From Sporothrix humicola (lineage: Eukaryota; Ascomycota; Sordariomycetes; Ophiostomatales; Ophiostomataceae): 64,000 nucleotides of DNA. Position numbers and translations under genes: made by a program. Below the pieces are notes generated by a model. It made no database searches. It was not told where the DNA came from and worked only from the letters and a program-made list of their open reading frames with translations. The stretch lies in NCBI GenBank assembly GCA_021396245.1, contig WNYE01000015.1:1-64000 (forward strand), given 5' to 3'. Below, one piece after another: positions 1 to 8,679 of the stretch. Every line of letters starts with the position of its first letter. Position 1 is the first letter of the stretch.

Positions 1-86
1 TTACAACGCTTACAACGCTTACAACGCTTACAACGCTTACAACGCTTACAACGCTTACAACGCTTACAACGCTTACAACGCTTACA
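1..86. repeat. 9-bp tandem minisatellite (TTACAACGC)n
   Basis: Nine perfect head-to-tail copies of the 9-bp unit TTACAACGC run from the first base to position 81, followed by a partial tenth copy. The array may continue beyond the left edge. The unit does not resemble a fungal telomere repeat (TTAGGG). Confidence 0.95.
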
Positions 87-276
87 TTGTATTGTAGGCG
101 CCGTATATTACTGTAATATTCAGACTAGTGTATCCTGTAGATAGATTGAATGCTGTAAAACTGGTGCTGTGTGTATGAGGGCGGTCGATTTAGTCGAATC
201 CGTTGCGAGACACAGTAATACCACATCGGGGTAAGGCTTCTGTAGAGGTGCGGAGTAGCACCGTGGAATTGCCCTC

Positions 277-972
277 TCAGGCTCGAGGCTTCGTGCCCAC
301 CCATTCACCTACTCCGCATTCCCCGCACAACGTCGACGTCTTAAAAGGTGAAGCCTGCCTGCTCCCATCGATCTCGTCCGCCGTAGGTATCGACAAAACA
401 ACGGATAAAGTCTTTTGTCGCGGTAGGGACTTCCTCGACGTCGGAAGCATGTCGTGGTCGATGCACCACTGCAGAAGAAACAAAATGTCCTTTGCGTCCT
501 TGTCTTTGCCCTGGGCTCCGGCGCGGCTGAGCATGGCCCCACACTTTGCGTCGAGCAGCAGTGTTGGCTTGAGGATCTTGACGCCGTCGACGGCGTAGAC
601 GGGCGTGTCTTGGGTAAATTCTGCCCTGAAGAGGGTCGGGGGCGTGAGGATTTCGATCATGACGGGCGGGTTCCTCGGTGTATCTGGTGCATCTGGCGTA
701 TCTGACGTATCTGGTGTGCTCCTGTCTTCGGCCCTGTATTCCGTGTGGAGGGTCCGCCGGTCGACCTTGAACTGTTGTGTGTTTTCTGCCAGACGCATTC
801 TTGCTGCCTTGGTGCCGCCTCTTGGGACGACAATATCGACGTCGGTCGTCACACGATTGGAGCCCAGCATGGCACAGGCAGCACCGCCGACAACGGCATA
901 TTTGATATCGTGGAGAGTGCTGCCGACAGCTCTTGCAGCCTCGCGAACGAGGGCATTCGGGGAGTGCGACAT
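277..972 (-). CDS. Nucleotidyltransferase-fold protein, probable 3' frameshift
   Basis: The open frame from the ATG at 972 encodes 231 residues. The N-terminal half has a GG-x-A helix followed by a strand reading TTDVDIVV, matching the G-G/S ... D-x-D core of the minimal nucleotidyltransferase fold (the fold also seen in AbiEii-type proteins). The substrate is unknown. The C-terminal end looks wrong in this frame. After Pro177 (about position 443) the next frame reads a coherent tail, including DTYGGRDRWEQAGF, and stops at 341. The current frame instead runs into low-quality sequence to 277. The simplest reading is one lost base near 442-444, giving either an ancestral protein of about 210 residues or a sequencing error. 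It is divergent from the gene at 1230, with 257 bp between them. Confidence 0.6.
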   Translation of the reverse strand: MSHSPNALVREAARAVGSTLHDIKYAVVGGAACAMLGSNRVTTDVDIVVPRGGTKAARMRLAENTQQFKVDRRTLHTEYRAEDRSTPDTSDTPDAPDTPRNPPVMIEILTPPTLFRAEFTQDTPVYAVDGVKILKPTLLLDAKCGAMLSRAGAQGKDKDAKDILFLLQWCIDHDMLPTSRKSLPRQKTLSVVLSIPTADEIDGSRQASPFKTSTLCGECGVGEWVGTKPRA

Positions 973-1229
973 TTGGCGATGGAAACGTATGAGCAGAATT
1001 TGTATTTGATGGTCTATTTTTTATCTCAAGTCGAATACTCTGCTTAAGTCGAGGTGTTGAGGTGTTCTCGAAGGGAAGGTGCGTACTGAGCACGTCACGT
1101 GTTGCCGCTCTAAGATTCAGCCCGGTCCTGCCGTAACTTGTGAAGTTCTCCTAGTCCTCGCCCTAGACAGCTTACTTCCATCATCCGACCTTTGAAACAT
1201 CGTCCAACCACTTACACACACACACTGCA
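973..1229. promoter_or_regulatory. Divergent promoter of the two nucleotidyltransferase-fold genes
   Basis: This 257-bp gap separates two ATGs that face away from each other, so it must hold both promoters. A CACACACACACA-like run ends just before the plus-strand start. No clear TATA box or operator was recognised. Confidence 0.5.
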
Positions 1230-1982
1230 ATGGGTACAATAATAGAGACGACCGACAGGACGACCGACCAGACGACAGACCGGACGATAGGCAAGACTCG
1301 TCGGTACGCCCTGTGCCGGGTCCTCCTTGCAAACGGGATCCCCTGCGTCTGCTGGTTCGAAGACGCCATCGCGCACTACGGCGTTCCCACGGCGGTCTTT
1401 GACCTGCATGTCTTGGTTGAGGACATTGACGCGGCCGCACGGCTTCTCCTCGACAACGGCTGGCAGGCGGCCGGTGATCAGCCAAACGACCGATATTCTT
1501 TCATCAGCGAACTGGGCGCGGAGGGCATCCCCCATCGCCGCCTCGTCTTGCCATCGCCTCCAGGCCAGCCAGCCGACAAAGAGCCAAACACGCGGACGTT
1601 CCTCTACAAGTCGACAGACTGGAGTTTTTCAACCGACCGCCTGAGGCTCAGCCTCGACCGATCGACCGTCTTTCCGCGCCTGCCAGACTTGGTCGACGCC
1701 ATGATCGATAGCTGGCTCGACAGCCGCGAAGACACGATGATCTTTGGCCATTTGGCCATGCAGGTGGCATACCTGTACGAGTATGTGCCGCAACTCAAAA
1801 AGGCATCGTTTGCCGACCAGGTTCAGTACGAGCACCGCCAGTTCCACTACGATATCCCGGCCATCCTCACATTTTCACTGAGATTCGCCCGCCATGAGCG
1901 CGCCGTCCGGCAGCAGCTGCGAGACGGGACCGGGACCCTGCACTACGATCCCTGGAACAATGAGAGAGAGATCTTGTCGTGA
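1230..1982 (+). CDS. Nucleotidyltransferase-like fold protein
   Basis: A 250-residue single-exon ORF with ATG at 1230. After a Thr/Asp-rich N-terminal stretch (TTDRTTDQTTDRT) it shows a WFEDA-x-AHYGVPT-x-VFDL-x-x-LV block and DIDAAARLL. This resembles a fungal hypothetical family with a nucleotidyltransferase-like core. The usual Asp-x-Asp metal pair is not clearly present (the equivalent strand reads VFDLHVLV), so catalysis is doubtful. The rest is helical, with Trp/Asp-rich segments. It is divergent from the recognisable nucleotidyltransferase at 277-972, which suggests a functional pair. Family membership is by pattern only and no function is claimed. Confidence 0.55.
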   Translation: MGTIIETTDRTTDQTTDRTIGKTRRYALCRVLLANGIPCVCWFEDAIAHYGVPTAVFDLHVLVEDIDAAARLLLDNGWQAAGDQPNDRYSFISELGAEGIPHRRLVLPSPPGQPADKEPNTRTFLYKSTDWSFSTDRLRLSLDRSTVFPRLPDLVDAMIDSWLDSREDTMIFGHLAMQVAYLYEYVPQLKKASFADQVQYEHRQFHYDIPAILTFSLRFARHERAVRQQLRDGTGTLHYDPWNNEREILS

Positions 1983-2453
1983 TGAGTGGACGAATTGGGC
2001 TGTGATTCCCCAACGATGATTCATGTTTACGTGGAGCCAGGGTGAGCTCGCTGGGGACTACTGGCCTGCACACTGTGCTGTCTATATTTGACGAGTGCAG
2101 TTTACGTCCATTCTGGCTTTGACTTTGTGGATAACAAAGCACCTCGACACTACAAGCTGGCGAAAACTCTCTACTCAAAGTCTTTATCAGATCTTGAGTG
2201 CTCCGTCAGCTGACACGCAAAGCAAGATGTGCACGATGGTGATGATCGTGAAATACGCCCCGTGAAGCTCCCCACAAAGAAAACCAGGGAAAAATGTAAA
2301 AAGTGGGTCTAACGGAGGTCATGTCCGGTGCAAGAAACGAGGCCTGTCGCGATGCCGTCTCTTAGAGCGCTGTAATTAGTTGTATGTGATATAGATTCAA
2401 CAAATAAATACAACAAAGTTACATAATGTGTCTCACATCTACACATCTACACA
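1983..2453. other. Intergenic region, convergent 3' ends
   Basis: A 470-bp gap between the plus-strand gene ending at 1982 and the sugar transporter ending at 2454 on the minus strand. It should hold both 3' UTRs. The AATAAATA-like string near 2401-2410 could serve as a polyadenylation signal. No ORF was judged real. Confidence 0.4.
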
Positions 2454-4163
2454 TTACACATCCTGGGCAGCCTTCTCCTTGCTGGCAGCATCTGCCTGGT
2501 CGGCGTCGACATGCTCGACCGTGCCGATCTTGCTGCTCTGCACCATACCCTCGTTCTCGAGGGCGGCCAGCAGACGGCCGGTGCCGTGGGTCTCGTAGCG
2601 CTTGAACTGCCAGGCATGCAGATTGGCAGCGAAGAGCTCGTCGACCTCTTCGAGGGAGCGGCCCTTGAGCTCGGGGAAGAACAGGATGCCCCAGACGAAC
2701 GAAAAGAGGGCGACGGACCCGAAAATCCAGCCGATCTTGACGCCCATGCCGGGCAGGAGGTAGGGGGTGACAAACGTCACCAAAAACGCGGCGATAACAT
2801 CAATGGTGGTGCCAAAGGCCATGATCTTCTTGCGCAGCAGCACGCCGCCAATCTCGGAGCCGGTCAAGAAGGCGTTGTTCCTGGGCTGTTAGTGGGTGGT
2901 CATAAAAAATAAATATTTGGTTAGGGGGTGGACATACGTAGCAGAAATACGGCAGGTGGCCGGGAGAATCATGAAGCAGGCCAGCATGGTGTTTGTCTGC
3001 GCCTGAGTAATGCTGGTGCCCAGAGTGCCGAGGCCAGAGGCCAGGAACAGGAAAAAGGTCGTCAAAAGAGCGCCGCCAATCAGCAAGGGGCGACGACCGG
3101 TGTAGTCCGTGACAATCACGCCTAAGGCACAACCGACAAGACCGACGACCTGGCCGACAATGTTGTATGTGAAAGCCATGGCGCCCAGGCCCTGCTGGAC
3201 ATAGAACGTGGCGCCGTACGACAGCACAAACTGGTTGCCGTTCATCTGCTCAAAGACAAAGACGGTCGAGCAGATCCATGTTCTCCGCAGGTAGTTGCCC
3301 TTGAACAAATCGACCCAGCGGCCCGTGTCGCGGACGGTACGGGCTTCTTCGACAGCCTGCTCGAGCGCATCGGCCTCGGCGGCGGTGGCGCCGCTGTCAA
3401 TATCTTGTTGGGGACGGATGCGGTCTAGCACGGCCTTGGCATCGGCCTTGCGGCCCTTGAGGACAAGCCAGCGAGGCGAGTCGGGAGTGAATGGGACGGT
3501 CAGCAGCAGAGTGACGGCCGGGATGAACTGCACAGCGACCGGGATCAGCCAGCCCTTGGCGGCCGTCTCGTTGGCATAGGCGCGCGACATGCCCGCGCCC
3601 CACAGGTTGCCGGCGGCCGTGACCGTCATGATGCCGCCCGCCAGCAAACCGCGCGTCGCGGCAGGCACAATCTCGGCATTGTAGGCCGGCACGGCGTTCT
3701 CGACCATGCCGACGGCCGCATAGGCAATGATGCGTCCCACCGAGAACTGGGCCCAGTGGTGCGCCGTCATCTCGATGATCAGGCCGATGATCTGCAGCGC
3801 CGACACGACATACATTGTCTTCTTGTAGCCGGCGCGCTCGATAAACGGCTCGGCCGACAGACAGCCGGCGATCTTGCCGATCCAGGGCAGCGAGTTGAGG
3901 AGGGATTTGCGGGTGGCGGGCAGAGTGTACGTGCCATTGTGCTCGACGCCGAAGCGGCGGAGGAACGACGGCAGCGCCTGGAGAGAGCCAAAAGAGCCGG
4001 TGTCGCTGAAGAAGAGTTAGTAACGAAGACATGGGAGAGTTAATGCAGATAATGCTATGGGAGATGGAGCGACGTGCATGCCAAAGAGCAGCGCGCCTTG
4101 CAGAAAGACGACGCAGCAAAAGATCAGGTAGGGTGTGACATGCTTCCACGCCTCGTTGGCCAT
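2454..4163 (-). CDS. MFS sugar (hexose/lactose-type) transporter
   Basis: Three exons (4163-4078, 4005-2938, 2880-2454) join to a 526-residue sugar porter. Visible family marks are LFGIDTGSFG in TM1, the PDSPRWLV motif after TM6, TGRRPLLIG between TM8 and TM9, and PELKGRSLEEVDELF at the C-terminal end. Intron 2 (2937-2881) is canonical GTATGT..CAG. Intron 1 (4077-4006) has a perfect TACTAAC branch and TTCAG acceptor. The only donor giving the conserved G-I-D-T-G junction is GCACGT, so it is read as a GC-AG intron. The gene imports sugars across the plasma membrane; specificity cannot be read. It is divergent from a sulfatase, which hints at use of sulfated or plant-derived sugars. Confidence 0.88.
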
Positions 4164-5136
4164 GGTGGCGGTTGTGAAGGAGTGAAGAGAGGTGAAGTCG
4201 AGGTGGAGAAGGGTTGTAGAGGAACGAAGAAGTCGTCACTGAAGTGCAAAAACGGCAGGAAGGCAAAAGGCTGAACGCAGAACGGATGTCAACTCGCACC
4301 TTCCTTTTTCACCTGGCCATGGTCCTGCCTTTTGTATGTCCAGTGGAGCGTCGCGTCTTCCCGTCCCCTTGCCTTGCGATCGCTCCTTCTCTTGACGAAA
4401 TCTTGTTCCAACTTTTTTTTTCTTTCTCTCCTACTTCTCCAGAAAGACGCCAAAAGGCACCAAAAGACACCAGGAACACGCCAAAACACACCAAAACCAC
4501 ATGGGTGCCGACAGTCCGGTAAGACTAACAGCCAACAACGCACAAAAACTGCCAGAATTGTGGTCGTCAAAGGCCCACGCCGACGAGCCGGGCCTGCAGC
4601 AGCCAATAATCGTTACAGCTGATGGCGCCATGTGCCAGACTCCCCACACACTAACCCGCGCTGGGGATAGACCCCGGCCGTGCCCCGGCTTTTGGGACTT
4701 CGGATGTCTTTTGGCTGCCACTTGACTGCCATTTGACCACAATTCTGACAGGGCTTGACAGCCTTTTGCCAGTCACCATGCATCGCCCGCCGACGACCCG
4801 GCGCCATCTCTGCTGATTCCCGCTTTTCATTCAGCATTTTCCGGTTCGCACGGCCGCTGACCGGAGCACCGCGACAGAAACGACGAATAAAAAGACAAAA
4901 CAGCACACTCTCACACGAGTAGATACCCCAATCGAGCAATTTATATCCACGCCGGCCTGCGCACGCCATCCTGGGTCCTCTTTGCGCGTTCAAATAGTGC
5001 AGGGCTAGACGAGAGTTTTAAGAAAGTTGAAAGATATTGGTCGACCACAACACCTTTTCATGCCCATCACGTTTCATTTCCGGCCTGTCTCATCACCTTG
5101 CATTCTTTGTCATCATTATACTTCCCGGTTCACACC
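4164..5136. promoter_or_regulatory. Bidirectional promoter, sugar transporter / sulfatase
   Basis: This 973-bp gap separates two divergent ATGs (4163 minus, 5137 plus). It contains a C/T-rich tract with T10 at about 4415-4424, on the transporter side. No TTGTCCGA element of the neighbouring cluster was seen. Confidence 0.5.
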
Positions 5137-6708
5137 ATGGCTGCTCACAAAAACGTGCTGCTGGTGCTGGCCGACGACCTGGGCTTGATGCTCGGCTGCT
5201 ACGGCCTCGACGCCATCAAGACGCCCAACCTCGACAAGCTGGCGGCCGAGGGCACGCGGTTTACAAATGGATACGCCAGCACGGCGTCGTGCAGCGGCAG
5301 CCGCTCGACGATTTACACGGGCCTGCACACGCACCAAAACGGACAGTACGGCCTGCAGCAGGGGTGGTGCCATTTCCAGACGTTTGACCACATTGAGACG
5401 ACGCCTCAGCTGTTCAATGTGCTGGGCTACCAGACGGGCATTATCGGCAAAGTCCATGTCGGCCCGCGCACTTCGTACCCGTGGGAATGGTATGCGCCGA
5501 GCCTGACACGGGACGTGCGGGCCAACGCTGCCGAAGCCGGCAAATTCTTGGACAAGGCGGCCGAGACCGGGCGGCCATTCCACTTGACGGTCGGGTTCCG
5601 CGATCCGCACCGTGACGAGACGCGGGGCGGATTTGGCAACGAGGGCGACGACGAGAACGGGCCCGATGGCGATGTTCGCGGCATCGAGGTGCCCGACTAC
5701 CAGGAAAAGGATGTGGAGATCCCGGCATTTATCAGCGACGTGCCCGAGCTGCGGACAGAGCTGGTAGAGTACTACAAGTCGATCAGCCGGCTGGACGTGG
5801 GTGTTGGCCTACTGTTAGAGGAACTCGAAAAGAGAGGACTCTCCGACTCTACGCTGGTCGTGTTTATGAGCGATAATGGCGCGCCGTTCCTCAACTCCAA
5901 GACGACGCTGTACGATGCTGGCGTGCGCTTACCCCTCATTGTCAAGAAGCCGTCCTCTCAGAAAGGCGTGGCCAACCCCAACATGGTCTCGTGGATCGAC
6001 ATTCTGCCGACATGTCTCGACTGGGCCGGCGGCGCTGCTGCCCAGACGATCGAGACACCGCACACGGGCCAGGCGCCCAAGCGCGTCGGCAAGTCTTTCC
6101 TCGGTATCTTGGATGCAGACACCGTCCTGCCCCCCGACCAGTGGCAAAACCACGTCTTTGGCTCCCACACGTTCCACGAGGTGCAAAACTACTGGCCAAC
6201 CCGCTTCATGCGCGACCACAAGTACAAGTACCACCGCAACATTGCCTGGCGCCTCGATTTTCCCTTTGCCACGGACCTATATGTCTCGCTGAGCTGGGAG
6301 GGACTCCGGAACTCCGTCGACACGACGCCCGACGACAACGGAGACACCCCAGAACTCATGATCGGCCGGCGGCGGCTGCAGTCCTATGTGTTTAGAGGAC
6401 CAGAAGAGCTGTTCGACTTGGAGAACGACCCCGAAGAGGTCAATAATCTCGCGGGCGATCCAGCCTACAAGGACACCCTCGAGCAGATGCGCGCCACACT
6501 CGAAGACTGGCAGTACCAGACCGACGATGTGTGGTTGTTCCGCGACGGCGTGAGCGCCATCACGACGGCCCGCAGCCAGGCTTTAGGTGGGCTCAAGCTG
6601 CCCGACCGCTTTGATTTCGATCCCCGCCGGCCGGGCAATACCACGGGGCCGCACTGGGCGCCCAAGAGCGTCAAAGCGCCGAGTGCCGGGGCCACAGAGT
6701 TTGCATAG
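5137..6708 (+). CDS. Sulfatase (type I, N-sulfoglucosamine sulfohydrolase-like)
   Basis: The start is the ATG at 5137 in CACACCATGG context. An upstream in-frame start at 5098 is possible but less likely. The product has 523 residues. Metal-binding Asp residues sit in ADD (13-14) near the N terminus. The modification site is C52-S-G-S-R, where type I sulfatases carry Cys-x-x-x-Arg; this cysteine must become formylglycine for activity. HVGP, GFRDPHR and FMSDNGAPF are further sulfatase motifs binding metal and sulfate, and the C-terminal ELFDLENDPEEVNNLA is typical. There is no obvious signal peptide, so it is probably intracellular. It is divergent from a sugar transporter, consistent with a sulfate-ester or N-sulfate carbohydrate substrate that is taken up and then desulfated. 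A degraded paralogue lies at 52.6-59.7 kb. Confidence 0.88.
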   Translation: MAAHKNVLLVLADDLGLMLGCYGLDAIKTPNLDKLAAEGTRFTNGYASTASCSGSRSTIYTGLHTHQNGQYGLQQGWCHFQTFDHIETTPQLFNVLGYQTGIIGKVHVGPRTSYPWEWYAPSLTRDVRANAAEAGKFLDKAAETGRPFHLTVGFRDPHRDETRGGFGNEGDDENGPDGDVRGIEVPDYQEKDVEIPAFISDVPELRTELVEYYKSISRLDVGVGLLLEELEKRGLSDSTLVVFMSDNGAPFLNSKTTLYDAGVRLPLIVKKPSSQKGVANPNMVSWIDILPTCLDWAGGAAAQTIETPHTGQAPKRVGKSFLGILDADTVLPPDQWQNHVFGSHTFHEVQNYWPTRFMRDHKYKYHRNIAWRLDFPFATDLYVSLSWEGLRNSVDTTPDDNGDTPELMIGRRRLQSYVFRGPEELFDLENDPEEVNNLAGDPAYKDTLEQMRATLEDWQYQTDDVWLFRDGVSAITTARSQALGGLKLPDRFDFDPRRPGNTTGPHWAPKSVKAPSAGATEFA

Positions 6709-7405
6709 CGTGGAGCGAAGCCATGGAGCGGAGCGACATGGCGAAGCGAGGCGTGCACATAGACAACCATAGAAGAATAGAAATCATCATAGATCTTTAC
6801 TGTGCCCAGGACATGCCCAGATCATGCCCATATGCCCAGAACGCCCTCAATATATACCCCGTCCCCCGCTCTGTCGAGTCATTTGCGTCCACCATCGTCC
6901 CGTGTTGACTCCGCCTTTTGTTTGGGACGAACAATCTGTGCCTGAAACGAAACTTATTACGACCAACCATATGCCGCGACCTGCCGCGAGGTGTGAGCCG
7001 TCCCCAGGAACAAGCTTAATTGCAAGCATTTGCCACGGCTTATCCAATTCTACCAATTTTCCCAGTCCTACCACTGCCAGTCCTTTCACCGGGTATTACG
7101 TGTAGTTACCGGCTGGCGGGCCGTACTTTGAGTTTACAGTGTATTTCACCATAGAAAATATGTGCAGGCCAAGGACTGGTCAATTCATTGCCTAAATCAA
7201 CTAGGAAAATCGGATGATTGAATTCAAATAGAGGAGCGAGTGGGAAACAATCAATAAGATCGGCTATATAGATCATAACGATGCGGGATAGAAAAGAAAA
7301 CACGAATATAATACCCATATACTCTCAACCCCCATTCTCGCTTCGATTTCTTGATTGAAACGTAGACAGTTAGTATCGACCTCATCACCACGACTGCAGC
7401 CCACC
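6709..7405. promoter_or_regulatory. Sulfatase 3' region and GH7 promoter
   Basis: A 697-bp gap with no credible gene. A TATA-like GGCTATATAGATC at about 7262-7274 lies roughly 135 bp before the endoglucanase start and is a reasonable core promoter. Confidence 0.45.
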
Positions 7406-8443
7406 ATGACCGTCTCTCTCTCCGCCACACTCGTCGGCCTGCTGGCCACCCTGGCCTCGGGCGCCGCCACCGGCTTCTTGGCCGGCAGCGAAGAGCATCC
7501 GCCCATCCAGACCTGGAAGTGCACCACGTCCGGCGGCTGCGTCGAGCAGAACACGAGCATCGTGCTCGACCGCGACTCCAAGTATGCCAAGGGCGCTGCC
7601 GGCTCGCGGTCGGCCGCCGACTACGACGCCATGGGCGTGACGACGTCCGGCAGCGCCCTGACGCTGTACCACTACGTCAAGGGCAACAACGCCTCGCCGC
7701 GCGTCTATCTGCTGGACAGCACCACCAACAAGTACGTCCTGATGAGCCTGCAGGACAACCAGGAGCTGTCGGTCGACGTCGACCTGTCGCAGCTGCCGTG
7801 CGGCGAGAACGGCGCGTTCTACCTGTCCGAAATGGCCGCCGATGGCGCGGGCGACAAGGCCGGCGCCGGTACTGGTGCTGCTGGCGGGTACGGCTACTGC
7901 GACGCGCAGTGCCAGGGCTTCTGCTGCAACGAAATGGACATTCTCGAGGCCAACTCGCAGGCCACGGCCATGACGCCGCACCCGTGCAAGGGCAACAACT
8001 GCGACAAGGGCGGCTGCGGGTACAATCCCTATGCCAGTGGCCAGCGCAACTTCTGGGGCCCGGGCAAGACGGTCGACACCAGCAAGGTGTTTACGGTCGT
8101 GACGCAGTTTGCCGCGTCGGGCGGTAAGCTCAACTCGATCACGCGCAAGTACATCCAGAACGGCAAGCAGATTGGCGGCGGCGGCACCATCAACGCCTGC
8201 GGCGCCGAGGGCGGCACCGGCGGTCTGGCCGGCATGGGCCAGGCGCTGGGCCGCGGCATGGTCCTGGCCATGAGCATCTGGAACGACGCCGCCCAGCAGA
8301 TGTCGTGGCTCGACCAGGGCGCCAACGGGCCCTGCCAGGCCGGTCAAGGCACGCCCGCCAACATCCAGTCGCAGCATCCGGACACCCACGTCATCTTCTC
8401 CAACATCCGCTGGGGCGACATTGGGTCGACGACGAAGAACTAG
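7406..8443 (+). CDS. GH7 endoglucanase (secreted cellulase, compact)
   Basis: The start is the ATG at 7406 (CACCATG). Residues 1-20 form a signal peptide ending ASGA-A. The 345-residue protein carries the GH7 catalytic signature E176-M-D-I-L-E181 (nucleophile E176, acid/base E181, with D178 between), preceded by GFCCN. The C terminus is the GH7 core end, SNIRWGDIGSTT, with no linker or CBM1. It would hydrolyse internal beta-1,4 bonds of cellulose outside the cell. It is shorter than usual GH7 cores of about 370-400 residues. The N-terminal loop region between IVLD (about 52-55) and GVTTSGS (77-83) is very short, and the segment between YCDAQC and GFCCNEMD has collapsed to almost nothing, which removes cysteines and aromatic residues common in the family. 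Confidence 0.9.
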   Translation: MTVSLSATLVGLLATLASGAATGFLAGSEEHPPIQTWKCTTSGGCVEQNTSIVLDRDSKYAKGAAGSRSAADYDAMGVTTSGSALTLYHYVKGNNASPRVYLLDSTTNKYVLMSLQDNQELSVDVDLSQLPCGENGAFYLSEMAADGAGDKAGAGTGAAGGYGYCDAQCQGFCCNEMDILEANSQATAMTPHPCKGNNCDKGGCGYNPYASGQRNFWGPGKTVDTSKVFTVVTQFAASGGKLNSITRKYIQNGKQIGGGGTINACGAEGGTGGLAGMGQALGRGMVLAMSIWNDAAQQMSWLDQGANGPCQAGQGTPANIQSQHPDTHVIFSNIRWGDIGSTTKN

Positions 8444-8679
8444 GACTAGGAGCTGGAAAGAGCACGACGTAAGAAAAGACGGAGGTATGACGTCGTTATC
8501 CCAAGTTCAACCGGCGACGCAAGGCCATGGTGTTCTCAAAAGAGGTTGTGAATCAAAATTGGCCGTGGCAGAACAACTTTGTTTCAAAACAATGAATAGG
8601 TCATATCAAAATGAAGGAGAAGCTAGATGATCAGTTATAAAAATTTACTTGCCAATCTCACCACCCTGTGTGATAACCG

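Noticed and set aside
1..86. Telomere repeat
   Set aside because: The unit TTACAACGC has no TTAGGG-like core and the array is short. It is a minisatellite.
7385..8389. A 334-residue minus-strand ORF
   Set aside because: It is antisense to the GH7 gene and rich in Ala/Arg/Val from GC-rich codons.
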